Source: Bacteroidales bacterium
GTDB taxonomy: Bacteria; Bacteroidota; Bacteroidia; Bacteroidales; UBA10428
Assembly: GCA_016935355.1 (NCBI GenBank)
Contig: JAFGRC010000024.1
Coordinates: forward strand, 1-64,000
Reading direction: 5' to 3'
DNA: 64,000 bases
Shown here one piece after another: positions 50,314 through 61,040 of this stretch (the stretch's first letter is position 1; every line of letters begins with the position of its first letter). The translations under genes and the position numbers were made by a program. Below the pieces are notes generated by a model. The model was given only the letters and a program-made list of their open reading frames with translations. It searched no databases and was not told where the DNA came from.

Positions 50314-51150
50314 TTGCATATTGCTATGATGTTGCTGAAACAAAACATGCGACAAATGAATGGCACCAGTCATAAAGGTTTTCTGCCATATCAGCCGGTC
50401 CGTGAAATTTTTAAAGAAATTGGGGCTATTGCATCGTTTTCTACAACAGTAACCAGGCAACTCTTTAAAAGGCCTCTGGAACTCCCGGAATTATTAAGGC
50501 AGTCCTATTACCTGGGATACAAAGCCCTGCCGCTGGTACTGATCACGGGATTCATCCTGGGTATGGTATTGACTATACAGATGAGACCCCTGCTGGTGGA
50601 TTTTGGGGCTGAATCAGAATTGCCCGGATTGGTTACCATTTCTATTGTCCGTGAGATCGGACCCGTTATAATCGCCCTGATCTGTGCGGGGAAAATTGCC
50701 TCGGGAATAGGCGCGGAACTGGGTTCCATGCGCGTCACAGAGCAAATTGACGCCATGGAAGTATCAGGGACAAATCCTTTGAAGTTCCTTGTGGCAACAC
50801 GTGTTTTATCAACCACATTCATGGTTCCCCTGCTTGTTATTGTTGCCGACTTTATTTCCCTGATCGGATCTTACACTGCCATGAACATTCACAGCAATAT
50901 ATCCCTCTCACTGTACCTGTCACTTTCCTTTGATGATCTTACCTTTCTGGACGTGATCCCGGCTACGGTAAAAACTGTTGTGTTTGGTTTTATCATAGGT
51001 ATTGTGGGCAGTTATAAAGGCTATCATGCAGAAATGGGTACCGAATCGGTCGGAATAGCAGCCAATTCAGCTGTGGTAACCGCCTCCCTGTCTATTTTTG
51101 TGATCGACCTGCTTGCTGTACAAATCACGGATCTGATTTCCATTCTGTAA
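50314..51150 (+). CDS. mlaE: MlaE-family ABC permease
   Basis: REIGPVIIALICAGKIASGIGAELGSMRVTEQIDAMEVSGTNPLKFLV. Confidence 0.94.
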   Translation: MHIAMMLLKQNMRQMNGTSHKGFLPYQPVREIFKEIGAIASFSTTVTRQLFKRPLELPELLRQSYYLGYKALPLVLITGFILGMVLTIQMRPLLVDFGAESELPGLVTISIVREIGPVIIALICAGKIASGIGAELGSMRVTEQIDAMEVSGTNPLKFLVATRVLSTTFMVPLLVIVADFISLIGSYTAMNIHSNISLSLYLSLSFDDLTFLDVIPATVKTVVFGFIIGIVGSYKGYHAEMGTESVGIAANSAVVTASLSIFVIDLLAVQITDLISIL

Positions 51151-51153
51151 CAT

Positions 51154-51885
51154 ATGGAAAAATTAATTGAAATACAGGACTTACGAAAGTCATTTGCGGG
51201 CAGAGAAGTATTAAAGGGCATTGACCTTACATTGAAAAGGGGTGAAAATGTTGTGTTGCTGGGCAGGTCGGGTATCGGAAAAACGGTGCTGATAAAGTGT
51301 ATTGTCGGTTTGGTCATACCGGACTCAGGTATCATTAAAGTGTTTGGTGAAAACATAAAAGGCCTGAACGGCGAAGGATTTAATGAGTTGCGAAAGAAAG
51401 TCGGCTTTTTATTCCAGGGTGGTGCTGTGTATGATTCCATGACGGTCCGTGAGAACCTTGAGTTCCCGGTCCGGAGAAACCTCATGATCAAAAAAAATCA
51501 GGGTGAGATCGAAGAAATGGTAAAAAAGGCACTGGGCAATGTCGGTCTGCTTGATGCGATCGACAAAATGCCCTCCGAGCTGTCAGGCGGTATGCGAAAA
51601 CGTTTGGGACTGGCCAGGACCTTAATTCTGAATCCGGAGATCATACTCTACGATGAACCGACGACGGGACTGGATCCGATTACTTCAAAAGAAATTATTG
51701 AGCTGATCCTGAAAATTCAGGAGAAGTACAATACCTCTTCGATTATCATCACACATGATATGCATTGTATCAGATCAACAGCAAACCAAATCCTGCTGAT
51801 CAAAAACGGTATCATTTACGCGGAAGGTACTTTGAGCGACTTTATGAACAGTCAGGATAAAGAAATTAAATCGTATTTTTCTTAA
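51154..51885 (+). CDS. mlaF: MlaF-like ABC ATPase
   Basis: LLGRSGIGKTVLIKCIVGL...ELSGGMRKRLGLARTLILNPEIILYDEPTTGLDP. Confidence 0.95.
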   Translation: MEKLIEIQDLRKSFAGREVLKGIDLTLKRGENVVLLGRSGIGKTVLIKCIVGLVIPDSGIIKVFGENIKGLNGEGFNELRKKVGFLFQGGAVYDSMTVRENLEFPVRRNLMIKKNQGEIEEMVKKALGNVGLLDAIDKMPSELSGGMRKRLGLARTLILNPEIILYDEPTTGLDPITSKEIIELILKIQEKYNTSSIIITHDMHCIRSTANQILLIKNGIIYAEGTLSDFMNSQDKEIKSYFS

Positions 51886-51896
51886 AAAAACCTGTC

Positions 51897-52835
51897 ATGC
51901 AAAACAAAACATCGAATTATGTTAAACTGGGTATTTTCGTTGTATCCGCAATCCTCATATTCGTGCTCGCCATCTATTACCTTGGTAGCAAACAACACCT
52001 TTTCAGAACAAATTTTGTTGTTTATACCGATTTCAGAACTGTAAAGGGACTCAAGACAGGGAACAACGTCAGGTTTTTGGGAATAGATGTCGGGACCGTA
52101 TCCGCCATTACGATCATCAATGAGTCACTGATCAGGGTCAGAATGACCATTGACGAGGACGTAAAACAATTTATCAAGAAGGACTCAAAAGTTGAGATCG
52201 ACAGTGAGGGACTTATGGGAAGCAAAATCATCACAATCATTCCCGGAACGATGTCTGCCGGTATTGTTGATGATGACGATACGCTGGAATCCATAGAAAC
52301 GGTAAATGTTGAGGATATTCTGTCAGAACTGGAAAGAACAACAGGATACACAACCCGCGTAGCTTCCAACCTTGATGAAATTACCCGGAAAATTAACCAG
52401 GGCGAAGGCGATCTGGGAATGCTTGTAAACGAAACCTCTCTGAAAAACGAACTGGACCGGTCCACCCGGGAAATTAATCTGCTGGTGCAGGAACTCAGAC
52501 AGGTGATCAGTAAGTTCAACTCCACTGATAATGATATGGGCCGGTTGCTTAACAATAACAGCGTTACGGAAAGGTTTGCCGGCATTGCCGAAAACCTTGA
52601 CAGTGCCTCTTCTGATGCGCGCAAAATAACGCAGGAACTGAACCGGGCTGCCGAAGCCATCAATTATGGCAGTGGAACCATACACCGGTTGATATACGAC
52701 ACCATTTTTATCCGGGGAATTGACACTACCTTATTGAATGTAAATGCCGGGATCGATGAGGTAATCGAGACTGCCGACGCAATTAAGAAAAGCTGGATCA
52801 TAAACGTGGGCTCAAAAAAAGGGAAGAATAAATAA
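51897..52835 (+). CDS. mlaD: MlaD-like MCE domain protein
   Basis: YVKLGIFVVSAILIFVLAIYYLG...FRTVKGLKTGNNVRFLGIDVGTVSAI. Confidence 0.92.
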   Translation: MQNKTSNYVKLGIFVVSAILIFVLAIYYLGSKQHLFRTNFVVYTDFRTVKGLKTGNNVRFLGIDVGTVSAITIINESLIRVRMTIDEDVKQFIKKDSKVEIDSEGLMGSKIITIIPGTMSAGIVDDDDTLESIETVNVEDILSELERTTGYTTRVASNLDEITRKINQGEGDLGMLVNETSLKNELDRSTREINLLVQELRQVISKFNSTDNDMGRLLNNNSVTERFAGIAENLDSASSDARKITQELNRAAEAINYGSGTIHRLIYDTIFIRGIDTTLLNVNAGIDEVIETADAIKKSWIINVGSKKGKNK

Positions 52836-52892
52836 GAACATATTTAAAATACCATCATATTTGCATAGATGATTAATAAGTAAAGTTTACCG

Positions 52893-55106
52893 ATGGATCG
52901 TATCAGGAAATTTGGCACGGCACCTGTTTTCTTTACAGCGATATCAACCATACTGGGGGCCATACTATTCCTAAGGTTCGGATATGCCGTCGGTACCCTG
53001 GGTTTCTGGGGTGTTGTTCTGATCATCATGCTCGGTCATGCAATAACCATCCCCACTGCCCTTGCCATTTCCGAGATAGCCACCAATAAAAGGGTTGAAG
53101 GCGGAGGCGAGTACTTTATCATTTCAAGGTCATTCGGATTGAACATCGGGGCTACCATCGGTATCGCGCTTTTCCTTTCTCAGGCCATCAGCGTGGCTTT
53201 TTACGTTATCGCATTTACCGAAACCTTCGAGTTCTTCTTCAATTTCATGAAGGACAAGGCTGGTATAAACCTTCCCAGACAGATCATCAGCATACCTGTA
53301 ATGCTGCTGCTTGCCATGATGATCTTAAAAAAAGGTGCAAACCTGGGTGTTAAAACACTTTATCTGGTTGTTGCCGTATTGTTCATTTCTCTTTTTTTAT
53401 TCTTTATCGGAAAAACTGCGCACGCCGACCAGTCTTCCTTTAACCTGGCAAACGCCCAGTTCCGCAATACTTTCGATTTTTTTAAGGTTTTTGCCATTGT
53501 CTTTCCGGCATTTACAGGAATGACGGCGGGAGTGGGACTTTCAGGTGACCTTAAAAATCCGTCCAGATCCATTCCGCTCGGCACGACACTTGCGACAATT
53601 TCCGGAATGATCATTTACTTCTTTGTGATCTACAAACTTGCCCTGTCTGCCAGTCCGGATGACCTTGTGAACAAACAACTGATCATGAGTGAAATTGCAG
53701 TTGCCGGGATGGTGGTGATACCCCTTGGACTTGCAGCTTCAACAATATCTTCGGCACTCGGTTCCGTGATGGTGGCACCCCGCACGCTTCAGGCACTTGC
53801 ATACGATCATTCCTTTCCGATACCCATCGTGAACCGCTGGCTTGCGCGCTCCAGAAAAACTGATCAGGAGCCCGTCAATGCCTCTTTTGTCACGTGTTGC
53901 ATTGCATTGTTGTTTGTCGCTCTGGGAAATGTTAATGCTGTCGCCCAGATCATCTCCATGTTCTTCATGGTCACTTATGGTTCATTATGTCTGATCTCAT
54001 TCCTGAATCATTTCGGTTCTTCACCTGCATATCGGCCTTCATTCAAATCAAAATGGTACCTTTCGCTTACCGGATTTATCGTTTCCGTCTGGATCATGTT
54101 TAAGATCAATACCGTTTATGCTGTAGTTGCATTTTCCTTAATGACTGCACTATACATTTTTATAAATACTTATCATTCAAAAAGGAAAGGACTGGTTTCC
54201 ATTTTTGCAAACACCATCTTCCAGATCAACCGCAACCTTCAGGTTTACCTGCAGAAAAGAGGCAGCCACAAGACCTATACTGAATGGCGCCCGAGTGCCA
54301 TCTGTATTTCCAGGTGCTCATTCGAACGCAACAATGCGCTGAAACTCCTCAGCTGGATTTCGTACCGGTATGGATTCGGGACCTACCTTCACCGCATTGA
54401 GGGCTATTATTCAAAAAGCACATACCAGCGGGCCCGTGAGGAGCTGCAAAAATTACTGAAAAATATTAACACTGACAGCTATGTGTACATCGACACCATC
54501 ATATCACCTTCTTACACAACCGCCGTTGCCCAGGCTATTCAGATACCGGGCATTGCCGGAATGGAAAACAACATGGTTATTTTTGAATTCGATAAGGAAA
54601 AACCGGATGAACTGCCTGCCATTATTGATAATTTCAATCTGGTTAATGCCGGTAATTTTGACGTGTGTATTCTTGCAGCAAGCCACAAACCCAAGTATTA
54701 TAAGAACGGTATCCACATATGGATCAAATCGACCGATTCGGAAAATGCCAATCTCATGATCCTGCTGAGCTTTATCATTCTGGGGCATCCCGACTGGCAT
54801 CAGGGGAACATCAGAATCTTTGATATTTGTAAGCAGAAAAATTATAATGAGACCAGTGACCTTATGGATGATCTGATCGAAAGCGGCCGGCTTCCCATTA
54901 CCTCAAAGAATGTTGAGATCATCGTCCAGAAAGACGATGTATCCTCCAAAAAGCTGGTCAATACCTATTCCGCCGAAGCCGGATTAACCATCATCGGTTT
55001 CCGGGAGGAAACCCTGAACCACGAGGGAGAGAAGCTGTTCACCGGATATGATGATCTGGGAGATCTTCTCTTTGTCAATTCCTGCACACAAAAGATCATA
55101 GATTGA
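52893..55106 (+). CDS. APC-superfamily transporter with long C-terminal domain (SLC12-like)
   Basis: GTAPVFFTAISTILGAILFLRFGYAVGTLGFWGVVLIIMLGHAITIPTALAISEIATN... Confidence 0.9.
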   Translation: MDRIRKFGTAPVFFTAISTILGAILFLRFGYAVGTLGFWGVVLIIMLGHAITIPTALAISEIATNKRVEGGGEYFIISRSFGLNIGATIGIALFLSQAISVAFYVIAFTETFEFFFNFMKDKAGINLPRQIISIPVMLLLAMMILKKGANLGVKTLYLVVAVLFISLFLFFIGKTAHADQSSFNLANAQFRNTFDFFKVFAIVFPAFTGMTAGVGLSGDLKNPSRSIPLGTTLATISGMIIYFFVIYKLALSASPDDLVNKQLIMSEIAVAGMVVIPLGLAASTISSALGSVMVAPRTLQALAYDHSFPIPIVNRWLARSRKTDQEPVNASFVTCCIALLFVALGNVNAVAQIISMFFMVTYGSLCLISFLNHFGSSPAYRPSFKSKWYLSLTGFIVSVWIMFKINTVYAVVAFSLMTALYIFINTYHSKRKGLVSIFANTIFQINRNLQVYLQKRGSHKTYTEWRPSAICISRCSFERNNALKLLSWISYRYGFGTYLHRIEGYYSKSTYQRAREELQKLLKNINTDSYVYIDTIISPSYTTAVAQAIQIPGIAGMENNMVIFEFDKEKPDELPAIIDNFNLVNAGNFDVCILAASHKPKYYKNGIHIWIKSTDSENANLMILLSFIILGHPDWHQGNIRIFDICKQKNYNETSDLMDDLIESGRLPITSKNVEIIVQKDDVSSKKLVNTYSAEAGLTIIGFREETLNHEGEKLFTGYDDLGDLLFVNSCTQKIID

Positions 55107-55540
55107 AACGCAGATTAAACCGTTTTCTTTACCCTGCAACATTGGTGTTGTTTCTTACTGCAGGCTGCTTCCGGGATAAGGTCTATACCCGGACAAATGA
55201 AAGTCAGTCCGGGCGAAACAAAAACAATCAGGTTGCACAAAACACTGAAAATACCGCTCTTCAGGTTGTTGAAAACAAAAGTATCGAAAATACCGGAAGC
55301 CAGAACCCGGTAAACCCCGACAGAAAAGTGGAAGATTTTCTGAACAGCAGAATCAGAAGCTGGCGTGACGCAAATGTGCCCTATGCCGATGGTAAATTGC
55401 TGCATGATATTATAGTTGATCACAACTATCAGCATGCTGTTGAAATCGGTACTTCAACGGGCCATTCTGCCATATGGATCGCATGGGCATTGAGTAAAAC
55501 AGGGGGCAGACTGATCACCGGAATCTGGCTTCCGTTTTAG
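55103..55540 (+). pseudogene. 3'-truncated paralog of the lipoprotein-like O-methyltransferase at 58990
   Basis: VEIGTSTGHSAIWIAWALSKTGGRLITGIWLPF* stops within the methyltransferase fold; ~29 nt stretch identical to the paralog. Confidence 0.75.
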
Positions 55541-56880
55541 TGGTAATAGCTTCCTCCGCCTCCTCCAAACCTCGGATTCACAATATTGTTGTAAATCGAT
55601 CCGAATGTATAGCTGATGCCGACACCGCCATCATACCTGAAATTGGTTTCCAGCTCCTTCAACCTCAGGTAAATTTCCTGCTCCGACCGGCCACCTTTTG
55701 CAAGTTCGATCTGGTTGTGTATGAGCGCTACCCCTCCGTTAACATTCAGTGAAAGCCCCTTAAAGAGTCTTATTCTGATATAACCGTCAAGCTCAACGCT
55801 GTTCTTTCTAAAATCATGCAAATAATTTGATGCTCCCAGGGAAATATTGACCGAACCCCATCTTTGCTCAACATCCAGGGAAATATCAAGCACCTGCTCA
55901 ATCAGCTTTTCCTCCACCTGGTCATAAACCGTTGAGTCGACATAATTGTTGTATATAAATCCCAGGCTGTACCTGATCACCAGCTGTCTTTGATTGGACT
56001 GGGTATACGGGAAAATGTTGTATTCAATCGCCGGTTGCAGTCCTATTTTCAGATTCAGGTTGCTGTAAGTAGATGATGAAGTACGTGCAATCAAACCAAC
56101 CGACCAGTGATCCGCTATACTTTTTACCGTCAGACTGTTAAAACTCCAGGATTTTCTTATCGCTTCGGTCCTGACTTCGACTGTATCCCCCGTTTCCTCA
56201 TCTTTTTTTTCACGGATGAATATATTCATATTGAAACTGTGGTTAAAATTGTTCTGCAGTTTCCATTCGGGCGTTACCCTGTTTGCGGATATCCTGTTGC
56301 TCCAGGAATATTCCCGCTCACTTTTTTCCAGACTGAATTCGGGTTCCGTCTCGAGGTCAAAAACCCAGAAGTTCCATTTATCGGCAACCTGTTCATGTTC
56401 CTCCTGTGTCTCTCCTTCATACCTGATCGATACATTCCTGATGATCGGAGTTTTTGCCACATAGCGCATGAGTCCTGCTGCTATTGTATTGGTGAGTCCC
56501 GTGCGGGTAATGTCCTGGGTATCATCCGGACTGCTGCTATAGGTCAGTGTATCCTTTATGCCTTCAAAATTCTCCTGGCCTGAATAAAACAGTGTATATT
56601 CCGAACCTCCGCTTCCGGTCGATTGTCGCGTAACCTGCAAATAGACCTGAGCCTCACGGACATCCCTGACATAATTGATATAGGGCATTTCTTCCCGCAT
56701 GTAATTCATGTCACACGACTGGCAATCCATGAATAAACGTATCGCATTTTTTCGTGTTGTATCCGCATCTGAAACGTCATCCTGCGCAGATACCAATGCA
56801 GTAAAAAACAGTGGTAATATCAGCCAGGCAATGATAACCTTCCCGGCAGCAATCGATAATTTTCTTTTGGTCATAACCAT
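55537..56880 (-). CDS. exported hypothetical protein, probable outer-membrane beta-barrel
   Basis: Signal peptide ...FFTALVSAQ; NAIRLFMDCQSCDMNYMREEMPYINYVRDVREAQVYLQVTRQSTGSGGSEYTL...; alternating C-terminal strands. Confidence 0.75.
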   Translation of the reverse strand: MVMTKRKLSIAAGKVIIAWLILPLFFTALVSAQDDVSDADTTRKNAIRLFMDCQSCDMNYMREEMPYINYVRDVREAQVYLQVTRQSTGSGGSEYTLFYSGQENFEGIKDTLTYSSSPDDTQDITRTGLTNTIAAGLMRYVAKTPIIRNVSIRYEGETQEEHEQVADKWNFWVFDLETEPEFSLEKSEREYSWSNRISANRVTPEWKLQNNFNHSFNMNIFIREKKDEETGDTVEVRTEAIRKSWSFNSLTVKSIADHWSVGLIARTSSSTYSNLNLKIGLQPAIEYNIFPYTQSNQRQLVIRYSLGFIYNNYVDSTVYDQVEEKLIEQVLDISLDVEQRWGSVNISLGASNYLHDFRKNSVELDGYIRIRLFKGLSLNVNGGVALIHNQIELAKGGRSEQEIYLRLKELETNFRYDGGVGISYTFGSIYNNIVNPRFGGGGGSYYH

Positions 56881-57141
56881 TTCATTTAAATTAGTATGGT
56901 GTTATGCCTGCTGTAAGAATGGCAGACACCAGAAAATGTTAATATTCCTGCCGTAAATATTCATAAAATATTGAATATCATAAAAGAATTTGAACCAATT
57001 GACTCACTGGGCATACCAATAACCCTACGCCATTAATATTATGCATAATATGGGTTTACATTATGAGAAACCGGGATTTGGTACATTTTTTTTCAAAATG
57101 ATTTTTCAAATCAATACTTTTGACGGCATGATGACGAAAGA

Positions 57142-58143
57142 ATGAAAAACAAAATTGCACTTCAAACGGTCTTCTGGATCATCGTATTGGCTATAAATAT
57201 AGCGTTATGGTACCGCTTTGATGATTTCAGATCGGAATGGCTTGATGAAACCGCCTATATCATTTGTTACGGTTTCGTATTTTATTTCAATGTTCTGTAC
57301 CTTTTTCCAAAATACTACAGTACAAAAGGAGAAATTTATTTTCTTTTCAGTATACTGCTGATCCTGTTTTTTACCATAGCAGGACCAATACTCAACGGTC
57401 TGATTTACTACCTGCTGGGGCACCATCGTATTCGCTGGTTCAGAAGTACTGAAGTTTTTACTCAGTCCCTCTGGTTAATATTGATCTATCTTGCAGGAAC
57501 CGTTTATTCCATTCAGGAAATGCTTAACAAGCAAATCAAACGCAATCAGAAAATTACGGAAGAAAAACTGGAAACGGAATTGCAATTGCTTAAAAACCAG
57601 ATAAATCCACACTTTCTCTTCAATGCATTGAACAACATCTATTCGCTTTCCTATACGAAATCGGACCGGGCCCCTGAAAGCATTCTGAAACTGTCCGACA
57701 TGTTGCGTTATGTAATTGAGGACTGCAGCAAGGATCATGTAACCCTCAACGAAGAAATTGCTTACATCATTAATCTCGTTGATTTTTACAAAATGAAGAG
57801 CCCTGAAAAAAGAAATATTAAGTTATCCTATAAAGTTGATCACCCCGGCCTATCCATTGCCCCGATGCTTTTTATCCCCTTTGTCGAGAACAGCTTTAAA
57901 TACAGTAGGATAGAAGAAGATCCCTCAGGTTTTATTGACATAACACTCAATGAAAACAATAACACGGTTATCTTTGCAATTCAGAATTCAATATTTTCAA
58001 AAAGAACTATTTTACAGGGTTCCGGACAGGGGATCTCCAATGTAAAACAAAGACTGGATATTATTTATCCACAGCAGCATTCGTTGACAATTGAGGGTGA
58101 TGACAAAGCATATTATCTCGAATTGAAAATAGATCTGGTATGA
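57142..58143 (+). CDS. LytS-type sensor histidine kinase
   Basis: ELQLLKNQINPHFLFNALNNIYSLSYTKSDRAPESILKLSDMLRYVIEDC. Confidence 0.95.
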   Translation: MKNKIALQTVFWIIVLAINIALWYRFDDFRSEWLDETAYIICYGFVFYFNVLYLFPKYYSTKGEIYFLFSILLILFFTIAGPILNGLIYYLLGHHRIRWFRSTEVFTQSLWLILIYLAGTVYSIQEMLNKQIKRNQKITEEKLETELQLLKNQINPHFLFNALNNIYSLSYTKSDRAPESILKLSDMLRYVIEDCSKDHVTLNEEIAYIINLVDFYKMKSPEKRNIKLSYKVDHPGLSIAPMLFIPFVENSFKYSRIEEDPSGFIDITLNENNNTVIFAIQNSIFSKRTILQGSGQGISNVKQRLDIIYPQQHSLTIEGDDKAYYLELKIDLV

Positions 58144-58871
58144 AATTGAATTGTGCTGTTATTGATGATGAATACCTGGCAAGGCAATATATTATAGACT
58201 ATATAAAAAAGCTGCCTTTTTTAAATCTTGTTGGTGATTATAATTCACCTTTGCTTGTCATTGAAGAAATCAAGCATAACAAAATAGATATTCTTTTTCT
58301 TGACATCCAGATGCCGGATATAACAGGACTGGATTTTCTGAGATCGCTGAATCCCCAGCCCTATATAATCTTCACCACTGCGTACAAAGAATATGCTCTT
58401 GACGGGTATGAACACAATGTGGTTGATTACCTGCTTAAGCCATTTTCATTCGACCGTTTTCTGAAGGCTGTAAATAAGGTTATCGATAAGATACAGCAAG
58501 AAACAAAGCAGCCGGCTGGTGATAATAATCATGACATAAATGAGAAACCCCGGATTGAGGATACTTACATGATCATCAGGGCAGACCGGAAACTCTATAA
58601 GATAAATTACGATGATCTGATATACATGGAAGGACAAAAAGCCTATGTTACCTTTCATACAAAAGAAAGAAAAATTACCGCACTGATCACTTTAAGGGAA
58701 CTTGAAGATACTTTGCCTGAAGATCTGTTTGTGAGAATACACAAATCATTCATAGTGTCCGTTAAACATATCGATTCACTGGAAGGGAACCTGCTTGAGA
58801 TCGACGGTAAGAAGCTTTCTGTCGGTACCAGCTACCGTGGTCGTGTTGAAAAACTGTTCAGAATAAAATGA
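58140..58871 (+). CDS. LytTR-family response regulator
   Basis: KIDILFLDIQMPDITGLDFL...; LytTR: YLEFHT-like YVTFHTKERKITALITLRELEDTLPEDLFVRIHKSFIVSVKHIDSLEGN. Confidence 0.95.
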   Translation: MKLNCAVIDDEYLARQYIIDYIKKLPFLNLVGDYNSPLLVIEEIKHNKIDILFLDIQMPDITGLDFLRSLNPQPYIIFTTAYKEYALDGYEHNVVDYLLKPFSFDRFLKAVNKVIDKIQQETKQPAGDNNHDINEKPRIEDTYMIIRADRKLYKINYDDLIYMEGQKAYVTFHTKERKITALITLRELEDTLPEDLFVRIHKSFIVSVKHIDSLEGNLLEIDGKKLSVGTSYRGRVEKLFRIK

Positions 58872-58989
58872 ATTCCTCAGGTCAATACCTGTTAAAAGTT
58901 GTTAAATCTTTAAACCAAAAAGCAGATACTTATATTTATTTTGAATAAGAACATTAGATTTACCATAAAATACAAAAAACAACAGTAAA

Positions 58990-59652
58990 ATGAACCTTAT
59001 TTCCAGTAAAAATATCAGCATCCTGATCATGCTGTTCTTTATTGCTGCCGGCTGTATGCAGGATAATGCCTATACACAGACCGGACAAAGACCTGCTGTA
59101 AATGAAATTGACAGGCAGGTGCAGGATTTTTTAAACAGTAATGCCTACCGCTGGCGTGATATGAATGTTCCGGCAACTGATGGACAGTTGCTGTACGACA
59201 TCATTGTGGAAAATAATTATAAAAACGCCGTTGAAATCGGTACTTCAACGGGCCATTCGGGAATATGGATCGCCTGGGCCCTGAGTAAGACCGGAGGCAA
59301 ACTGATCACAATTGAGATCGATGAAAGACGGCACAAAGAAGCTCTTGCCAATTTCGAAAAAGCAGGCGTAGCCGATTATGTTGATGCCCGGCTCGCCGAT
59401 GCCCATGAACTTGTGCCACAATTAAAGGGACCTGTGGACTTTGTTTTCAGTGATGCCGATAAAGACTGGTACATCAATTATTTCAAAGCTCTGGATCCAA
59501 AGCTTGTTGTCGGAGGATGTTTTACAACACACAACGTAAGCAGGAGAAGCAACTTCAATTTTTACAACTATGTCAGCAGTCTGTCCAACTATGAAACCAC
59601 GCTGGACACCAGGGGTGGTGGTGTGGCAATAAGTTATAAAATAGCAGATTAA
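58990..59652 (+). CDS. O-methyltransferase with lipoprotein-type signal
   Basis: LIMLFFIAAGCMQ lipobox; AVEIGTSTGHSGIWIAWALSKTGGKLITIEIDERRHKEAL...DFVFSDADKDWYINYFKALDPKL. Confidence 0.88.
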   Translation: MNLISSKNISILIMLFFIAAGCMQDNAYTQTGQRPAVNEIDRQVQDFLNSNAYRWRDMNVPATDGQLLYDIIVENNYKNAVEIGTSTGHSGIWIAWALSKTGGKLITIEIDERRHKEALANFEKAGVADYVDARLADAHELVPQLKGPVDFVFSDADKDWYINYFKALDPKLVVGGCFTTHNVSRRSNFNFYNYVSSLSNYETTLDTRGGGVAISYKIAD

Positions 59653-59660
59653 AAGGACAG

Positions 59661-61016
59661 ATGGTTGACGGATCGGAAAATCATTTACCGCGTAAGATAG
59701 GTTTATTTTCAGCTTCCAACATCGTTATTGCCAACATGATCGGAGCCGGGATCTTCACAACTTCCGGACTGCTGATGAGTGGACTGAACAATCCGTGGTT
59801 ACTGATCACACTGTGGGTGGTTGGCGGCGTTGTTGCCCTGTGCGGAGCCCTTTCCTATGCAGAACTCGGAGCCGCCATGCCTCATGCAGGTGGAGAATAT
59901 GTCTTCCTTTCGCGGTTGTACCATCCTGCATTCGGTTTTCTGAGCGGATGGGTCTCTTTTATCGTGGGGTTTTCCGCACCCATAGCCGCCTCAGCAATCG
60001 GATTCAGTGAGTATTTTTTCAGGGCGTTCCCCGGACTTATTGAAGTCGGTACCTCTGGTGTTTTCCTGTCCACCTACCTGAGCAAGATCCTTGCCATTTT
60101 CATTATACTGCTATTTACTTTCATTCATTTACGGGGACTTGAATTCGGTGCAAAAGTACAGAACTACCTTACGCTGTTAAAAGTCGGTCTTATTGTGGTA
60201 TTGATTTTCCTGGGTTTGTCATTTGGAAATGGAAATTTCAGCCATTTTTCCATGGGTACCCCGGTCGCTTTTAATTTCAACGCACTCAAAACCATGGGAC
60301 TGTCACTCATGTGGATCATGTTTGCATACAGCGGATGGAATGCCTCGACTTATATCGGCTCCGAAATCACCAACCCGGTCAGGAACCTGCCTCGCTCACT
60401 GTTGTATGGGACCGGTATCGTAATGATCATGTATGTTCTGCTGAACATCATTTTTGTATATGCAACACCCCCTGAAGAAATGAAAGATGTCATATCCATC
60501 GGGGGACTGACGGTCCGGAATCTGTTTGGAAGCTCAATGGAATTCACTTTCTCACTGCTCATAGCATTTGCATTGTTCTCATCCTTAAGTGCCTTTATTA
60601 TAATTGGCCCCAGGGTTTATTATTCCATGGCACTGGACGGATATTTTTTTAAAGTTATGGCAAAAGTTCATCCGAGATTCAACGTGCCTTCAGCTTCCAT
60701 CATGTTACAGGCAGGTATTGCGATCATCATGGTCCTCTCAGGAACATTCGACCAGATCCTTACCTATATGGGTTTTTCACTCGGACTATTTCCGATATTA
60801 GCTGTTGCAGGTGTGTTTAAACTGAGGGCATCGGGAAAGAGCAAGCTGATGCTTCGTGGTTTCCCCTGGCACCTGGTTGTTTATCTGTTTTTTGGAATCA
60901 TGATGCTCGTACTTTCATACCTTGAACGCCCCGTCGAGTCTTCCATAGCACTGGCTACTGCAATCGTAGGGATACCTTTATTTTATTTCTTCAAAAAGAA
61001 AAACCACGGTAATTAA
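59661..61016 (+). CDS. APC family amino acid permease
   Basis: FSASNIVIANMIGAGIFTTSGLLMSGLNNPWLLITLWVVGGVVALCGALSYAELGAAMPHAGGEYVFL. Confidence 0.95.
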   Translation: MVDGSENHLPRKIGLFSASNIVIANMIGAGIFTTSGLLMSGLNNPWLLITLWVVGGVVALCGALSYAELGAAMPHAGGEYVFLSRLYHPAFGFLSGWVSFIVGFSAPIAASAIGFSEYFFRAFPGLIEVGTSGVFLSTYLSKILAIFIILLFTFIHLRGLEFGAKVQNYLTLLKVGLIVVLIFLGLSFGNGNFSHFSMGTPVAFNFNALKTMGLSLMWIMFAYSGWNASTYIGSEITNPVRNLPRSLLYGTGIVMIMYVLLNIIFVYATPPEEMKDVISIGGLTVRNLFGSSMEFTFSLLIAFALFSSLSAFIIIGPRVYYSMALDGYFFKVMAKVHPRFNVPSASIMLQAGIAIIMVLSGTFDQILTYMGFSLGLFPILAVAGVFKLRASGKSKLMLRGFPWHLVVYLFFGIMMLVLSYLERPVESSIALATAIVGIPLFYFFKKKNHGN

Positions 61017-61040
61017 TTACATTTCGTTATTTACAAGAAA

